Origin: Clostridia bacterium
GTDB taxonomy: Bacteria > Bacillota > Clostridia > Lachnospirales > Lachnospiraceae
Reading direction: 5' to 3'
DNA length: 64,000 nt
NCBI GenBank assembly: GCA_910575245.1
Contig: CAJTEN010000001.1
Location: forward strand, 434,001 to 498,000
Made by a program: the position numbers and the translations under genes
In this document: positions 27,185-35,615 of the stretch, piece after piece
Layout of the letters: each line of letters opens with the position of its first letter
Position numbering within the stretch: the stretch's first letter is position 1
Notes under the pieces: model-generated
The model's input: the letters and a program-made list of their open reading frames with translations, nothing else
What the model was told of the DNA's origin: nothing
Databases searched by the model: none

Positions 27185-27580
27185 TCAACGGATCAGTTCG
27201 ATCATGCCGATGGAGGCGCTGCTCAGGAAGACAACATCACGGCCGCCTAGTGCAGGGGCGGGAGTCGGCGTGTCGATGGCGATAAAGCCGCCTGCGGCCA
27301 GCTCTGCGTATGCCGCCTCAAAATCGGCGGTCTCATAGCAGATATGGTAAGGGCTGTTCTTATATTTCTTCAGTAATCCGGAGACAACGGAATCCTCCGA
27401 AACAGGAGCGACAAGTTCGATCCGGTATCCGTCCTTGACTAAGAAGCAGATGTTTACTTTGCGGATGTGGTCGTAGACGATATCCTGTTCGGCCTCATAG
27501 CCGAGGGACAGGAAGGCCTGCCTGGCCTTTTCTATTTTTTTGACCAAATATCCGATATGGTGTATGCTTAATGCTGGCAT
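27185..27580 (-). CDS. VOC-family (glyoxalase/methylmalonyl-CoA epimerase-like) protein
   Basis: The protein has 131 residues with two beta-alpha-beta-beta-beta repeats. Metal ligands can be read at the expected places: His in SIHHIGYLV, Glu in RIELVAPV, His in PYHICYE and Glu in GMIELI at the end. This 4-ligand pattern is that of methylmalonyl-CoA epimerase and related lyases. It is convergent with the ACP gene. Its substrate is not known; in this setting it might act on a 2-hydroxyacyl or sugar intermediate, but it could simply be unrelated. The start codon has AAGGAG upstream and a good minus-strand promoter. Confidence 0.85.
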   Translation of the reverse strand: MPALSIHHIGYLVKKIEKARQAFLSLGYEAEQDIVYDHIRKVNICFLVKDGYRIELVAPVSEDSVVSGLLKKYKNSPYHICYETADFEAAYAELAAGGFIAIDTPTPAPALGGRDVVFLSSASIGMIELIR

Positions 27581-27633
27581 GTGAGTCTCCTTACTTTAGG
27601 TGAGGCCGATGTTTACTGTTACATTATTATATC

Positions 27634-27663
27634 ATTATATCGGAAACTATAAATAGTAAGCAA
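27634..27663 (-). promoter_or_regulatory. Predicted promoter for the VOC gene
   Basis: On the minus strand TTGCTT (27658-27663), 18 bases, TATAAT (27634-27639), about 55 bases before the ATG. Confidence 0.55.
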
Positions 27664-27750
27664 GATGTAATTTGAGAACATGATTATACATGGTAACAGC
27701 TGATTTATGGCTGCCGGTGGCCTGTAGCTTTTATGTCTTGCGGAGGTAAT

Positions 27751-28188
27751 ATGAAAGCATTATTTATAAAATACAAAGACTTTATCATGGAAGTGATCCA
27801 TTTCGGCATGGTGGGTGTGATCAATACCTTGATGGGGTGGAGCATCATGGCAGTGCTCTATAACCTGATCCATATGAACTACTGGCTGTCCAGCGGGATC
27901 TCTTATTTTATCGGGAGTGTTTTCTCCTATCATGCAAACAGTAAACTCACGTTTAAGGTGGAGAACAAGGATAAGGGACTGCCGTGGCGGTTTGCGGTCA
28001 ATATCATAGTGTGTTATCTGGTGGCATTCGGTGTGGCTCAGCCGCTTGTGGAACATGTTCTCGCGGCACAGCCGAAGGTTATTGTGGATAATGTGGCCAT
28101 GGTTCTTGGCATGGGCATTTTTATCGTCATGAACTTCTTCGGACAGAAGCTGTTTGTGTTTAAGAAGATACACGCCAGGGTCCATTAA
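27751..28188 (+). CDS. GtrA family flippase-like membrane protein
   Basis: The protein has 145 residues from ATG 27751 (GGAGG six bases upstream). Four membrane helices; HFGMVGVINTLMGWSIMAVLY and the ISYFIGSVFSYHANSKLTF segment are diagnostic for GtrA, which is thought to flip undecaprenyl-phosphate sugars. The C-terminal FGQKLFVFK is typical. It probably works with the GtrB-like enzymes at 13250 and 20049 and with a GT-C protein such as the one encoded just downstream at 28238. Confidence 0.93.
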   Translation: MKALFIKYKDFIMEVIHFGMVGVINTLMGWSIMAVLYNLIHMNYWLSSGISYFIGSVFSYHANSKLTFKVENKDKGLPWRFAVNIIVCYLVAFGVAQPLVEHVLAAQPKVIVDNVAMVLGMGIFIVMNFFGQKLFVFKKIHARVH

Positions 28189-28237
28189 GAAGCCAGGTCT
28201 TATTAAGAAAGCCGGTCTTTATTAAGAACGGCAGAAA

Positions 28238-30115
28238 ATGCAGCGGGATAAAATGCAGCGGCAGCGGGGAGGATCGAATGGTTCGATGAGTAAGACGGGT
28301 GGATTTGGTATTGGAGGCAGGAGCGGGGAGACCGGCAGCTTTATGGATAAGCTGGCCCGGCAGAAATGGTTTCTGTGGATAACGAAATACTGGTTTCTGT
28401 TCCCAATTGCGGGTTTTCTTCTCCTGGCAGCAGGGGTGTTCTTTGGGTACGGGGAGCGCAGCTATATTGCGGTTCATGACAACATGGATCTGTTTTTGGC
28501 ACAGTTTCAGATGTTGAAGAATACAGACAGCTTTTTTGGGCATGGCGTGGAGGTTCCCTTTCTGGGCGGGATCAGCAGGGATAATCTGCCGTCTGAGTTT
28601 TCTGCGTACAGCATGCTGTATATGCTTTTCCCAACCTATAAGGCATATGTGCTGGGTATTCTGGGGAAAATACTGCTGGGGATGTTTTCTTTCCGGCTGC
28701 TGGCGGGAGAATTATTTCCTGACAAGTGTGTCATCTATAGACCGGTTATTTACATGACAGGATTTGCCTACGGCATTATCTGGTTCTTTCCGGCATTTGG
28801 ATTCGCCTTTGCCTCGATCCCGCTGTGCGTGTATCTGCTTGTCAAGATATACAGACGTGCCGGGAAAGGGTGGTATCTGGCGCTGCTTGTCTATCCGCTG
28901 GTATCTTATTTCTCCTATCACGGAATCTTTATTTTAGGCTATCTGGTGATCGCGGTTCTGTGGCTTTCGGTCCGGGACAGGAAGCCGGCGTGGCGGCTTG
29001 TGGCGGCGCTTTTGGTGCTGGCCCTGGGCTATGTGGGATGCGAGTACCGGCTGTTTGGCCAGATGCTTCTTAGTAAGGAAGTGACGATCCGCTCTTCCAT
29101 CGTAAATGCGGATCTTTCTCTGCAGGAAATCCTGCAGGAAATAGCCGTAGTCTGGAAAGACGGTATTTTCCATGCGGATGGCGTGCAGGCTAAAGTGGTA
29201 CTGCCGGTCTGTGTGCTGTATTTTATTTTCCTCAATGCCGGGTATCTGTACAGGCGGCAGTGGAAGAGAATCTTTCGGGATCCTTTCAATTTCGTCATGG
29301 CTTTTCTGGTGTTCAACAGCGTAATTTACGGGCTGTATGACTTCGGGCCGCTTAGAAGGCTGGTGGAGACACTTATACCGCCGCTGGAAGGCTGGCAGTT
29401 TAACAGGACGATTTTCTTCAATCCGTTTCTATGGTATGCCGCGCTGTTTCTGGTGCTGATCCGGCTATATGACAGAGGTGTCGGAATGATGTGGCTTGCC
29501 AATGCGGTGATATGTGCTGCGGTGCTGGCGGTGATCCTGACACCCAACAGATACAATGATTTGTATTTTACCTGCTATAACAGAGCCTATGAGTATTTCC
29601 ACGGGACAGAGGTGGACGAGTTTACTTATGGACAGTTCTACGCACAGGAGCTGTTCGAGGAGATTAAAGCGGATATCGGCTATCAGGGGGAGTGGTCGGC
29701 GGCCTATGGCCTGCATCCTGCTGTCCTGGAATACAACGGGATTGCGACGCTGGATGGCTATCTGGGATTTTATTCCCAGCAGTATAAGGAGGATTTCCGG
29801 AAAGTCATTGCGCCTGCGCTTCAGAGAGTGGAGCAGACGAGAATCTATTATGATGACTGGGGAGCCAGAGCCTATCTGTATTCGGGGACGGACTTAAGTA
29901 TTGTCAACGCGACGAAAACAGTGTATGCTACGGATTATGATATTTATATTGATACAGACGCGTTTCGGGCGCTGGGAGGAGAGTATATCTTCTCACGGCT
30001 GGAACTTACGAACGGGGAAGAAACAGGGCTTGCGATGGTAGGAAGCTATACGGCGCAGGATGGCAGCTGCACGGTCTATGTATACAAAGTTGCGGACAGC
30101 GGCGTACAAGGCTGA
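28238..30115 (+). CDS. Large polytopic membrane protein (DUF6044/YkoS-like candidate)
   Basis: The protein has up to 625 residues; the start is uncertain because the first 35 codons are hydrophilic and basic, and ATG 28286 or 28343 would also fit. About twelve hydrophobic segments. The first extracellular loop has YIAVHDNMDLFLAQFQML, an acidic HDN.D motif as in YkoS-type proteins, then LGGISRDNLPSEFSAYSMLY. The C-terminal 130 residues are soluble (QRVEQTRIYYDDWGARAYLY). It follows GtrA by 49 bases and so is the best candidate for the GT-C partner that takes the flipped lipid-phosphate sugar. That role is inference. Confidence 0.7.
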   Translation: MQRDKMQRQRGGSNGSMSKTGGFGIGGRSGETGSFMDKLARQKWFLWITKYWFLFPIAGFLLLAAGVFFGYGERSYIAVHDNMDLFLAQFQMLKNTDSFFGHGVEVPFLGGISRDNLPSEFSAYSMLYMLFPTYKAYVLGILGKILLGMFSFRLLAGELFPDKCVIYRPVIYMTGFAYGIIWFFPAFGFAFASIPLCVYLLVKIYRRAGKGWYLALLVYPLVSYFSYHGIFILGYLVIAVLWLSVRDRKPAWRLVAALLVLALGYVGCEYRLFGQMLLSKEVTIRSSIVNADLSLQEILQEIAVVWKDGIFHADGVQAKVVLPVCVLYFIFLNAGYLYRRQWKRIFRDPFNFVMAFLVFNSVIYGLYDFGPLRRLVETLIPPLEGWQFNRTIFFNPFLWYAALFLVLIRLYDRGVGMMWLANAVICAAVLAVILTPNRYNDLYFTCYNRAYEYFHGTEVDEFTYGQFYAQELFEEIKADIGYQGEWSAAYGLHPAVLEYNGIATLDGYLGFYSQQYKEDFRKVIAPALQRVEQTRIYYDDWGARAYLYSGTDLSIVNATKTVYATDYDIYIDTDAFRALGGEYIFSRLELTNGEETGLAMVGSYTAQDGSCTVYVYKVADSGVQG

Positions 30116-30262
30116 TTATTCGCATGCGGAATGCGCAAATGCCGTTACCAGGATCAGCCGGAAGCTGTGGACAGTAATTCGCGGATAGGCCTGCGGATCT
30201 GCATATCATAACAAAGAGCGGGAAAAAGCGCATGGAAAGGCTGCGCGGAAACGGAGAACAAT

Positions 30263-31243
30263 ATGTCGGTCAGAGTACACAATTTTGCGGGCGTACTTGG
30301 CTGGAATGCCAGAAAGTATCTGCCCAGATTATCAAGTGAAAGCTATCTGAAGCTGCAGTTTGTGGCAAGAAGAAGGCAGCAGCGCAAATATATCGAATAT
30401 TTTTACAGCCAGAAGGAGACACCCCATCCGGTGGTGGTCAATCTGGAGACGGTAAACCGGTGCAACAGCACGTGCGAGTTCTGCACCGCCAATATCCATG
30501 CAGAGAAACGTCCTTACAAGAAGATGGAGGAGGAACTGTACTATTCTATCATCGACCAGCTGCGGGACTGGGGATACAAAGGACATTTGACTCTGTACGG
30601 CAACAATGAACCATGGCTGGATAACCGTATTGTAGAGTTTCACAAATATGCCAGGGAGCAGCTGCCGGAGGCTTTTATCTTTGTATCCACCAATGGGCTG
30701 CTTCTGGACGTGGACAAGGTGAAGGCGATTGTTCCGTATGTGAATCAGCTGATTATCAATAATTACTGCCTGAATATGAAGATGCATGATAACGTGCAGG
30801 TGATCTATGAGTATGCGAAGGCGCATCCGCAGGAATTCAGGGATGTGGATATCCTGATTCAGATACGGTACTTGAAAGAAGTGCTGACGAACCGCGCAGG
30901 CAGCGCCCCGAATAAGCAGTCCAAGGGTAAGGTGATCAAAGAGACCTGCCTGATGCCCTATACCGATATGTGGATTATGCCTAACGGCAAGCTGGGCATC
31001 TGCTGTTGCGATAATTTTGAGGTGACAGACCTGGCAGACCTGCATCAGGTTCCCCTGAAGGAAGGGTGGGTCAGCGGTAAATATAAGGAACTGCGGGATG
31101 CGGTGAAAGACGGCAGGCAGAATTATCCCTTCTGTAAGCACTGTGATTTTATCGATGCGGGACTGCGTATGGACGCGGTGAACGATGTGCTGAAGCATCA
31201 TGACAAGATGCATGGGGCAAGACAATCAATGTTCCGGAAATAG
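30263..31243 (+). CDS. Radical SAM/SPASM domain protein
   Basis: The 326-residue protein has the radical SAM cluster motif CNSTCEFC (Cys67, Cys71, Cys74) after VVVNLETVNR, a TLYGNNEPWLD segment matching the SAM-binding GGEP region in part, and a C-terminal cluster of Cys residues (KLGICCCDNFEV and FCKHCDF) typical of SPASM iron-sulfur sites. Such proteins modify peptides, proteins or sugars. Its placement among envelope genes, 17 bases before a lipoprotein SGNH gene, suggests a role in sugar or surface-protein modification, but the substrate is not known. Confidence 0.88.
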   Translation: MSVRVHNFAGVLGWNARKYLPRLSSESYLKLQFVARRRQQRKYIEYFYSQKETPHPVVVNLETVNRCNSTCEFCTANIHAEKRPYKKMEEELYYSIIDQLRDWGYKGHLTLYGNNEPWLDNRIVEFHKYAREQLPEAFIFVSTNGLLLDVDKVKAIVPYVNQLIINNYCLNMKMHDNVQVIYEYAKAHPQEFRDVDILIQIRYLKEVLTNRAGSAPNKQSKGKVIKETCLMPYTDMWIMPNGKLGICCCDNFEVTDLADLHQVPLKEGWVSGKYKELRDAVKDGRQNYPFCKHCDFIDAGLRMDAVNDVLKHHDKMHGARQSMFRK

Positions 31244-31260
31244 AAGAAAGAGTAGTAAAG

Positions 31261-32343
31261 ATGGGCAGAGACAGAATGAAAGGAAAAAGATGGATAGGAG
31301 TGCTGGCAGGGGCAGCCCTGCTGGTGCTGTCGGCATGTGGAGCCGCGGAACAGGCGAAAGAGAGTGAAACACCCGAGAACGAGAGGGCTGCTACGGAGAG
31401 TGCCGGGCCAGAGGATGGGAGCGTAGTTAAGGAGGGCACCGGGCCTGGGGATGAGACGGCTGCCAAGGAGGGCAGCGGGCTTGAGGATGAGACGGCTGCC
31501 AAGGAGGGCAGCGGGCTTGAGGATGAGACGGCTGCCAAGGAGGGCAGCGGGCTTGAGGATGAGACGGCTGTCAAGGAGGGCACCGGGTCTGAGGCGGCTG
31601 CTGAAGATGGCGCCGGTCCGGAGGAGGAGAGGACGGTCGAGGAAATGAAACTTTCCATTCTGGGGGACAGTATTTCCACCTATGAGGGATGGATCCCGGA
31701 AGGGAACAGTGTTTTCTATCCTCACAACGGAGCGGTGCAGGATGTCTCCCAGACCTGGTGGAAGATCGTGCTGGATGAGGCCGGATTTGTGTTATGCACG
31801 AACGGTTCCAGTTCCGGCAGCACCTGTATCGGAGATTCCCGGGCAGCGGATGTGAAAGCCGGGTGCAGCGATCTCAGGATATCGCAGCTTTCCGGCGCGG
31901 ACGGGGAGGCTCCCGACATCATTATCGTATATATGGGAACCAATGATATGATAGAGAGTGCGCAGATCGGTGATAATGACGGGCTTAAGCCGGTGGAGGA
32001 AGGCCCGGTGGATAATTTCAGCGATGCCTACACACTGACGCTTGACAAGCTTAAGGCACAGTATCCGTCGGCACAGATCTACTGCTGCACACTGCCGCCG
32101 CTGGGCAACTGGGGAACGGACCAGCCTTTCGTCACCTTCGTAAACGGGCAGGGAATGACCTCGGAAGTGTATTCCGACCGGATCAGCGCCATAGCGCGGA
32201 ACAGAGGATTGCCGGTGATAGATCTGTACCACTGCGGTATAACCATAGATAATATGCCGGAAATGTCCACCGACGGGGTGCATCTTACACCTGCGGGGAT
32301 GCGGTGCGTGGCCGATGCCGTACTTGACTGTATAACCAAATAG
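31261..32343 (+). CDS. SGNH/GDSL hydrolase lipoprotein with repeat linker
   Basis: The 360-residue protein has an N-terminal lipoprotein signal (basic start, hydrophobic core, LSAC lipobox with Cys at about 26). Residues 27-125 are an acidic linker with four 12-residue units based on DETAAKEGSGLE (31450-31593). The SGNH domain follows: KLSILGDSISTYEGW (block I Ser), TNGSSSGS (block III), VYMGTNDMIES (block V Asn) and TDGVHLTPAGMR (catalytic Asp, His). It is probably an active surface esterase acting on O-acylated polymer. ATG 31276 is an alternative start. Confidence 0.9.
   Translation: MGRDRMKGKRWIGVLAGAALLVLSACGAAEQAKESETPENERAATESAGPEDGSVVKEGTGPGDETAAKEGSGLEDETAAKEGSGLEDETAAKEGSGLEDETAVKEGTGSEAAAEDGAGPEEERTVEEMKLSILGDSISTYEGWIPEGNSVFYPHNGAVQDVSQTWWKIVLDEAGFVLCTNGSSSGSTCIGDSRAADVKAGCSDLRISQLSGADGEAPDIIIVYMGTNDMIESAQIGDNDGLKPVEEGPVDNFSDAYTLTLDKLKAQYPSAQIYCCTLPPLGNWGTDQPFVTFVNGQGMTSEVYSDRISAIARNRGLPVIDLYHCGITIDNMPEMSTDGVHLTPAGMRCVADAVLDCITK
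31450..31593 (+). repeat. 36-bp in-frame tandem repeat, four units
   Basis: Units start at 31450, 31486, 31522 and 31558. The first three are identical; the fourth differs at a few bases. They encode the acidic linker of the SGNH lipoprotein and could change in number by slippage without breaking the frame. Confidence 0.92.
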
Positions 32344-32361
32344 GGAGAACGGGCAGATTAC

Positions 32362-32393
32362 GTAACAGGGAAGCCGAAGCGCTGAGCGGTTAC
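32362..32393 (+). repeat. 32-nt hairpin repeat, degenerate copy
   Basis: GTAACAGGGAAGCCGAAGCG then CTGAGCGGTTAC, preceded by GGGCAGATTA as in the larger element at 61092. The outer stem has one mismatch and the inner stem is weakened. Confidence 0.65.
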
Positions 32394-32398
32394 TTATT

Positions 32399-32466
32399 CC
32401 GGCCTGTTTCAAAGAGATTTTTTGACAGAAAGAGATCTTTTTGAAGCAGGCCGGAGTTTTTTGTTT
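32399..32466 (+). terminator. Strong rho-independent terminator after the SGNH lipoprotein gene
   Basis: CCGGCCTGTTTCAAAGAGAT pairs with ATCTTTTTGAAGCAGGCCGG, followed by AGTTTTTTGTTT. Confidence 0.88.
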
Positions 32467-32607
32467 CATAAGGAAGTGTGCCGGCAAAATGTTCCTTTAA
32501 GGAAACGGAAAGGCTTTTTAAGAATATCTTAATAAAAAATTGAAGAAAACCGGAAGCTTTTATCGTTATGATAGATAAAGAAAATAAGCAGTATCGGAGG
32601 TAAAGCT

Positions 32608-33648
32608 ATGAAATACATAACATTTACAATACCCTGTTACAATTCGCAGGATTATATGAAGCGCTGCATCGATTCGCTCCTTCCGGGCGGAGATGATGTG
32701 GAGATTATTATTGTGGATGACGGTTCCACGGATGCCACCGGAGAGATAGCAGATTACTATGAGAAACAGTATCCGGGTATCGTGAAGGCGGTGCATAAAG
32801 AGAACGGCGGACACGGGTCAGGAGTCAATACGGGCCTGCAGCTGGCTGCGGGCGTATACTTTAAAGTGGTGGATTCGGATGACTGGCTGGATGAAGCGGC
32901 ATATGAGAAGCTGCTTGGCAGGATCCGGGGATTCTGCGTGAAGAAGGAAACCCGCCTGATCGGAGAGATTCCTGATATGCTTGTCTGCAATTATGTATAC
33001 GATCATTTGGACGAAGGAACAAGCCGTGTTATGCGTTACAGGAATATTTTCCCGATAGAAGAGATGTGTGACTGGAACGACATCGGAAGATTCCATGCTT
33101 CCCAGTATCTGATCATGCATGCCTTGATCTTCCGGACCGAGGTACTGCGCAGGACGGGGGTGGTGCTGCCGGAGCATACCTTCTATGTGGATAATATTTT
33201 CGCTTATCAGCCGCTGCCCTATGTAAATCACATTTATTATATGAATGTGGATCTTTATCATTATTACATTGGCAGGGAAGACCAGTCAGTCAATGAGAAG
33301 GTGCTGATGAGCCGGATTGACCAGCAGATTCTGGTGACGGAGATCGTTTCCAAATGCGTGGACTTAAAGGAAGTGAAGGAGATCTATCCGAAGCTGGCTG
33401 AGTATATGTGCCGTAATATTTCCATTATGATGGCGATTTCCTCGATTCACCTTCTGTTGATCAATTCACAGGAGGCATACAGTAAGAGGAAGCAGCTCTG
33501 GAAAGGGATCAAGGAGGAAAACACCAGGCTCTATTACCGGCTGAAGTATACGACCTTAAGCGGGCTTACCTATCTGCCGGGAAGGCTGGGTGGAATGGTG
33601 ACGATGAGCGGGTACAGGGCGGCGAAGAAGATTTATCAGTTCCAATAG
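32608..33648 (+). CDS. Glycosyltransferase family 2
   Basis: The 346-residue protein has the GT2 N-terminus YITFTIPCYNSQDYMKRCID, IIIVDDGSTDATGEIADYY, NGGHGSGVNTGL and the DxD-type FKVVDSDDWLDE at about residue 92. GGAGG lies eight bases before ATG 32608. The C-terminal half (YVDNIFAYQPLPYVNHIYYM) is typical of the EpsJ/WaaB-like GT2 subgroup. No membrane segment, though the C-terminus is basic. A terminator lies upstream, so it begins a new transcription unit that may include the two following genes. Confidence 0.92.
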   Translation: MKYITFTIPCYNSQDYMKRCIDSLLPGGDDVEIIIVDDGSTDATGEIADYYEKQYPGIVKAVHKENGGHGSGVNTGLQLAAGVYFKVVDSDDWLDEAAYEKLLGRIRGFCVKKETRLIGEIPDMLVCNYVYDHLDEGTSRVMRYRNIFPIEEMCDWNDIGRFHASQYLIMHALIFRTEVLRRTGVVLPEHTFYVDNIFAYQPLPYVNHIYYMNVDLYHYYIGREDQSVNEKVLMSRIDQQILVTEIVSKCVDLKEVKEIYPKLAEYMCRNISIMMAISSIHLLLINSQEAYSKRKQLWKGIKEENTRLYYRLKYTTLSGLTYLPGRLGGMVTMSGYRAAKKIYQFQ

Positions 33649-33756
33649 TATGGCTCTGAGGAGGCCGTGCAGCCGGGGTGTATGGAGAAAAGGCGAAAAG
33701 GCAGGACAGACAGAATGGGCGGTCTGGCTGTTGTGGATAGATGAGGTTTGAGGTAT

Positions 33757-34395
33757 ATGGAACATATTTATATTGCCATGGTGGATACGCCGGGGCTGTT
33801 TGCGGCGGTGATACGTGGGTACTTGAGACAGAAATATATTCATGTGGTGATCGGTATGGATGCGGGGCTTCGGGAGGCGTACAGCTTCGGAAGGCGTCAT
33901 CCCAGAGTGCCGCTGTTTGCGGGATTTGAGAGGGAAGATAAGCGGAAGATCCTGCGGGCTTTTCCGACAGCGGATTATATGGTCTGTGAGCTGGACTGCA
34001 GCAGAGAGCAGAAGGAAGAAATCAGGAAGCGGCTGAGACAGGATTACCGGAGAAGATTCCGGACTCACTATGCCGTGCCGGGACTGCCTTTCCTTGCGGC
34101 AGGGCGTCCCTTTTATCTGAAGGACCAGTATACTTGTTCTTCCTATATCGCAAGGCTTCTGCAGGAAAACCAGATCCGTATTGCAAGGAAGCATTTTTCG
34201 CTGGTCACGCCGAAGGACTTTTATCTGTATCCGGATAAAAGGGTGATTTTTGAGGGAAGCCTGCAGGAGTTCGTGAGAGCAGAGGAAAAGCTGCAGGTGA
34301 TGGCAGGAGAGGCGCAGGATAAGGATATGGGGCAGTTACTGCGCGGATTGTACGGCGCCGGAGCGTCAGAAAGGGCGGTGGCCTATGGAAGCTAG
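33757..34395 (+). CDS. YiiX/YebB-like (NlpC/P60-type) cysteine hydrolase
   Basis: The protein has 212 residues from ATG 33757 (TTG 33748 also possible). Permuted papain-like order: an N-terminal His in KYIHVVIGMDAGLREAYSFG, the FEREDK patch, and the catalytic Cys in DQYTCSSYIARLL. The YSFGR and (T)CSxYxA motifs match this hydrolase group, which cleaves amide or ester bonds in peptidoglycan or lipids. There is no signal peptide, so it would work in the cytoplasm or at the inner membrane face. It overlaps the LPG-synthase-type gene by 11 bases, so the two proteins are probably functionally linked. Confidence 0.65.
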   Translation: MEHIYIAMVDTPGLFAAVIRGYLRQKYIHVVIGMDAGLREAYSFGRRHPRVPLFAGFEREDKRKILRAFPTADYMVCELDCSREQKEEIRKRLRQDYRRRFRTHYAVPGLPFLAAGRPFYLKDQYTCSSYIARLLQENQIRIARKHFSLVTPKDFYLYPDKRVIFEGSLQEFVRAEEKLQVMAGEAQDKDMGQLLRGLYGAGASERAVAYGS

Positions 34396-35482
34396 TCATG
34401 ACCGGACGAAGGAAGCAGGGGAAAAAGGGATTGCAGGCAATCGGAAAAGAGTCCTGGAAGGGGCTTTTTTCCTGCTTGTCATGGCGCTGTCTTTCTATAC
34501 CGTTTTTCACGGGCAGGATATGGGGCAGATCAGACAGGCAATGAGCAGGCTTTCGCCGGCTGCCCTGTTTGCGGCAATGTGCACGGCCCTGTTCTTTGTC
34601 AGCGCGGAAGGGATCATGATTCACTATCTGCTGCGCTCTCTGAACGGGCACAGCAGCTTAAGAAGGTGTATCGTTTATTCCTTTATCGGCTTTTTCTATT
34701 CGGGGATCACGCCTTCGGCCACGGGCGGGCAGCCGATGCAGCTGTATTATATGACGAAGGACCGTAACAGTATGTCGGAATCATCAGTGGTCCTGATGAC
34801 GGTGGCGCTGCTCTATAAGCTGGTGCTGGTACTGATAGGCATCGCGACGCTGGTATTCTGGCATGGGCCGCTGCGAAGCTTCCTGAGGGAGTATTTTCCG
34901 TTGTTTCTTCTGGGACTTGCACTGAATACGGCGCTTGTGCTGCTTTTGCTGGCGGTTATGCTTGCTCCCCGGAGTATGAAGAGGATTATATCCGGGATTG
35001 AGAAGCTGCTTGTGAGAGCCCGGATCCTGAAGGCATCCGGGAAGCGGCAGGAGAAGATAGAACAATTTGTGGACGGTTATCGGGGCGCGGTGAATTTTCT
35101 GCTGGAACACAAGGGAAAGGTTCTGGCGGTATGTCTTTTTACGCTGGTACAGCGGGCCAGCGTCTTCGTGCTGACATGGATTATCTATCTGGGATTCTCC
35201 CTGGAAGGAACGGACGGGCTGTCAATCATGCTGCTCCAGGCGACGGTTTATATTGCCGTGGATATGCTGCCGGTGCCGGGAGCGCAGGGGATCACGGAAA
35301 TGATGTACAGAAGCGTTTTCGGCAGTATTTTCAAGGGGCAGTATCTGATGCCGTCGCTGTATGTGACGAGAGGAATCAACTTCTATTTCGTGCTGTTGGT
35401 CAGCCTGGGGGTGGTGGCGGCCAATCACTTCTATGTCCGGAGAAACAGGCGGGTGCAGACTGGCAGGCGGACTGTGATATGA
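34385..35482 (+). CDS. LPG-synthase-type (UPF0104/AglD-like) membrane protein
   Basis: The 365-residue protein has about eight membrane segments. The hallmark FFYSGITPSATGGQPMQLYYM at residues 98-118 identifies the lysylphosphatidylglycerol synthase transmembrane superfamily; the tail PVPGAQGITEMMY is also typical. It has no C-terminal aminoacyl-transferase domain, so it is not a full MprF. Members without that domain act as flippases or lipid-linked sugar transferases. It is translationally coupled to the cysteine hydrolase. A strong terminator follows. Confidence 0.9.
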   Translation: MEASHDRTKEAGEKGIAGNRKRVLEGAFFLLVMALSFYTVFHGQDMGQIRQAMSRLSPAALFAAMCTALFFVSAEGIMIHYLLRSLNGHSSLRRCIVYSFIGFFYSGITPSATGGQPMQLYYMTKDRNSMSESSVVLMTVALLYKLVLVLIGIATLVFWHGPLRSFLREYFPLFLLGLALNTALVLLLLAVMLAPRSMKRIISGIEKLLVRARILKASGKRQEKIEQFVDGYRGAVNFLLEHKGKVLAVCLFTLVQRASVFVLTWIIYLGFSLEGTDGLSIMLLQATVYIAVDMLPVPGAQGITEMMYRSVFGSIFKGQYLMPSLYVTRGINFYFVLLVSLGVVAANHFYVRRNRRVQTGRRTVI

Positions 35483-35539
35483 AACAGCCCTCTGTATGGA
35501 AGATGCCTGAATGATTTCCATACAGAAGGCTGTTTTGTC
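35483..35539 (+). terminator. Rho-independent terminator
   Basis: AACAGCCCTCTGTATGGAA pairs with TTCCATACAGAAGGCTGTT (one bulge), followed by TT. It starts right at the stop codon of the LPG-synthase-type gene and may also end transcripts from the opposite strand. Confidence 0.85.
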
Positions 35540-35569
35540 AGTGTCAGGCTTGCCGCGCCGCCTCTGCGG

Positions 35570-35596
35570 CAGTCCGGACTTCGGCTTCCCTGTTAT
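35570..35596 (-). repeat. Partial copy of the 32-nt hairpin repeat
   Basis: On the minus strand ATAACAGGGAAGCCGAAGTC then CGGACTG, sharing AACAGGGAAGCCGAA with the intact copies. The closing half is lost. Confidence 0.5.
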
Positions 35597-35615
35597 GCTT
35601 ATTTCCATGACTTTT

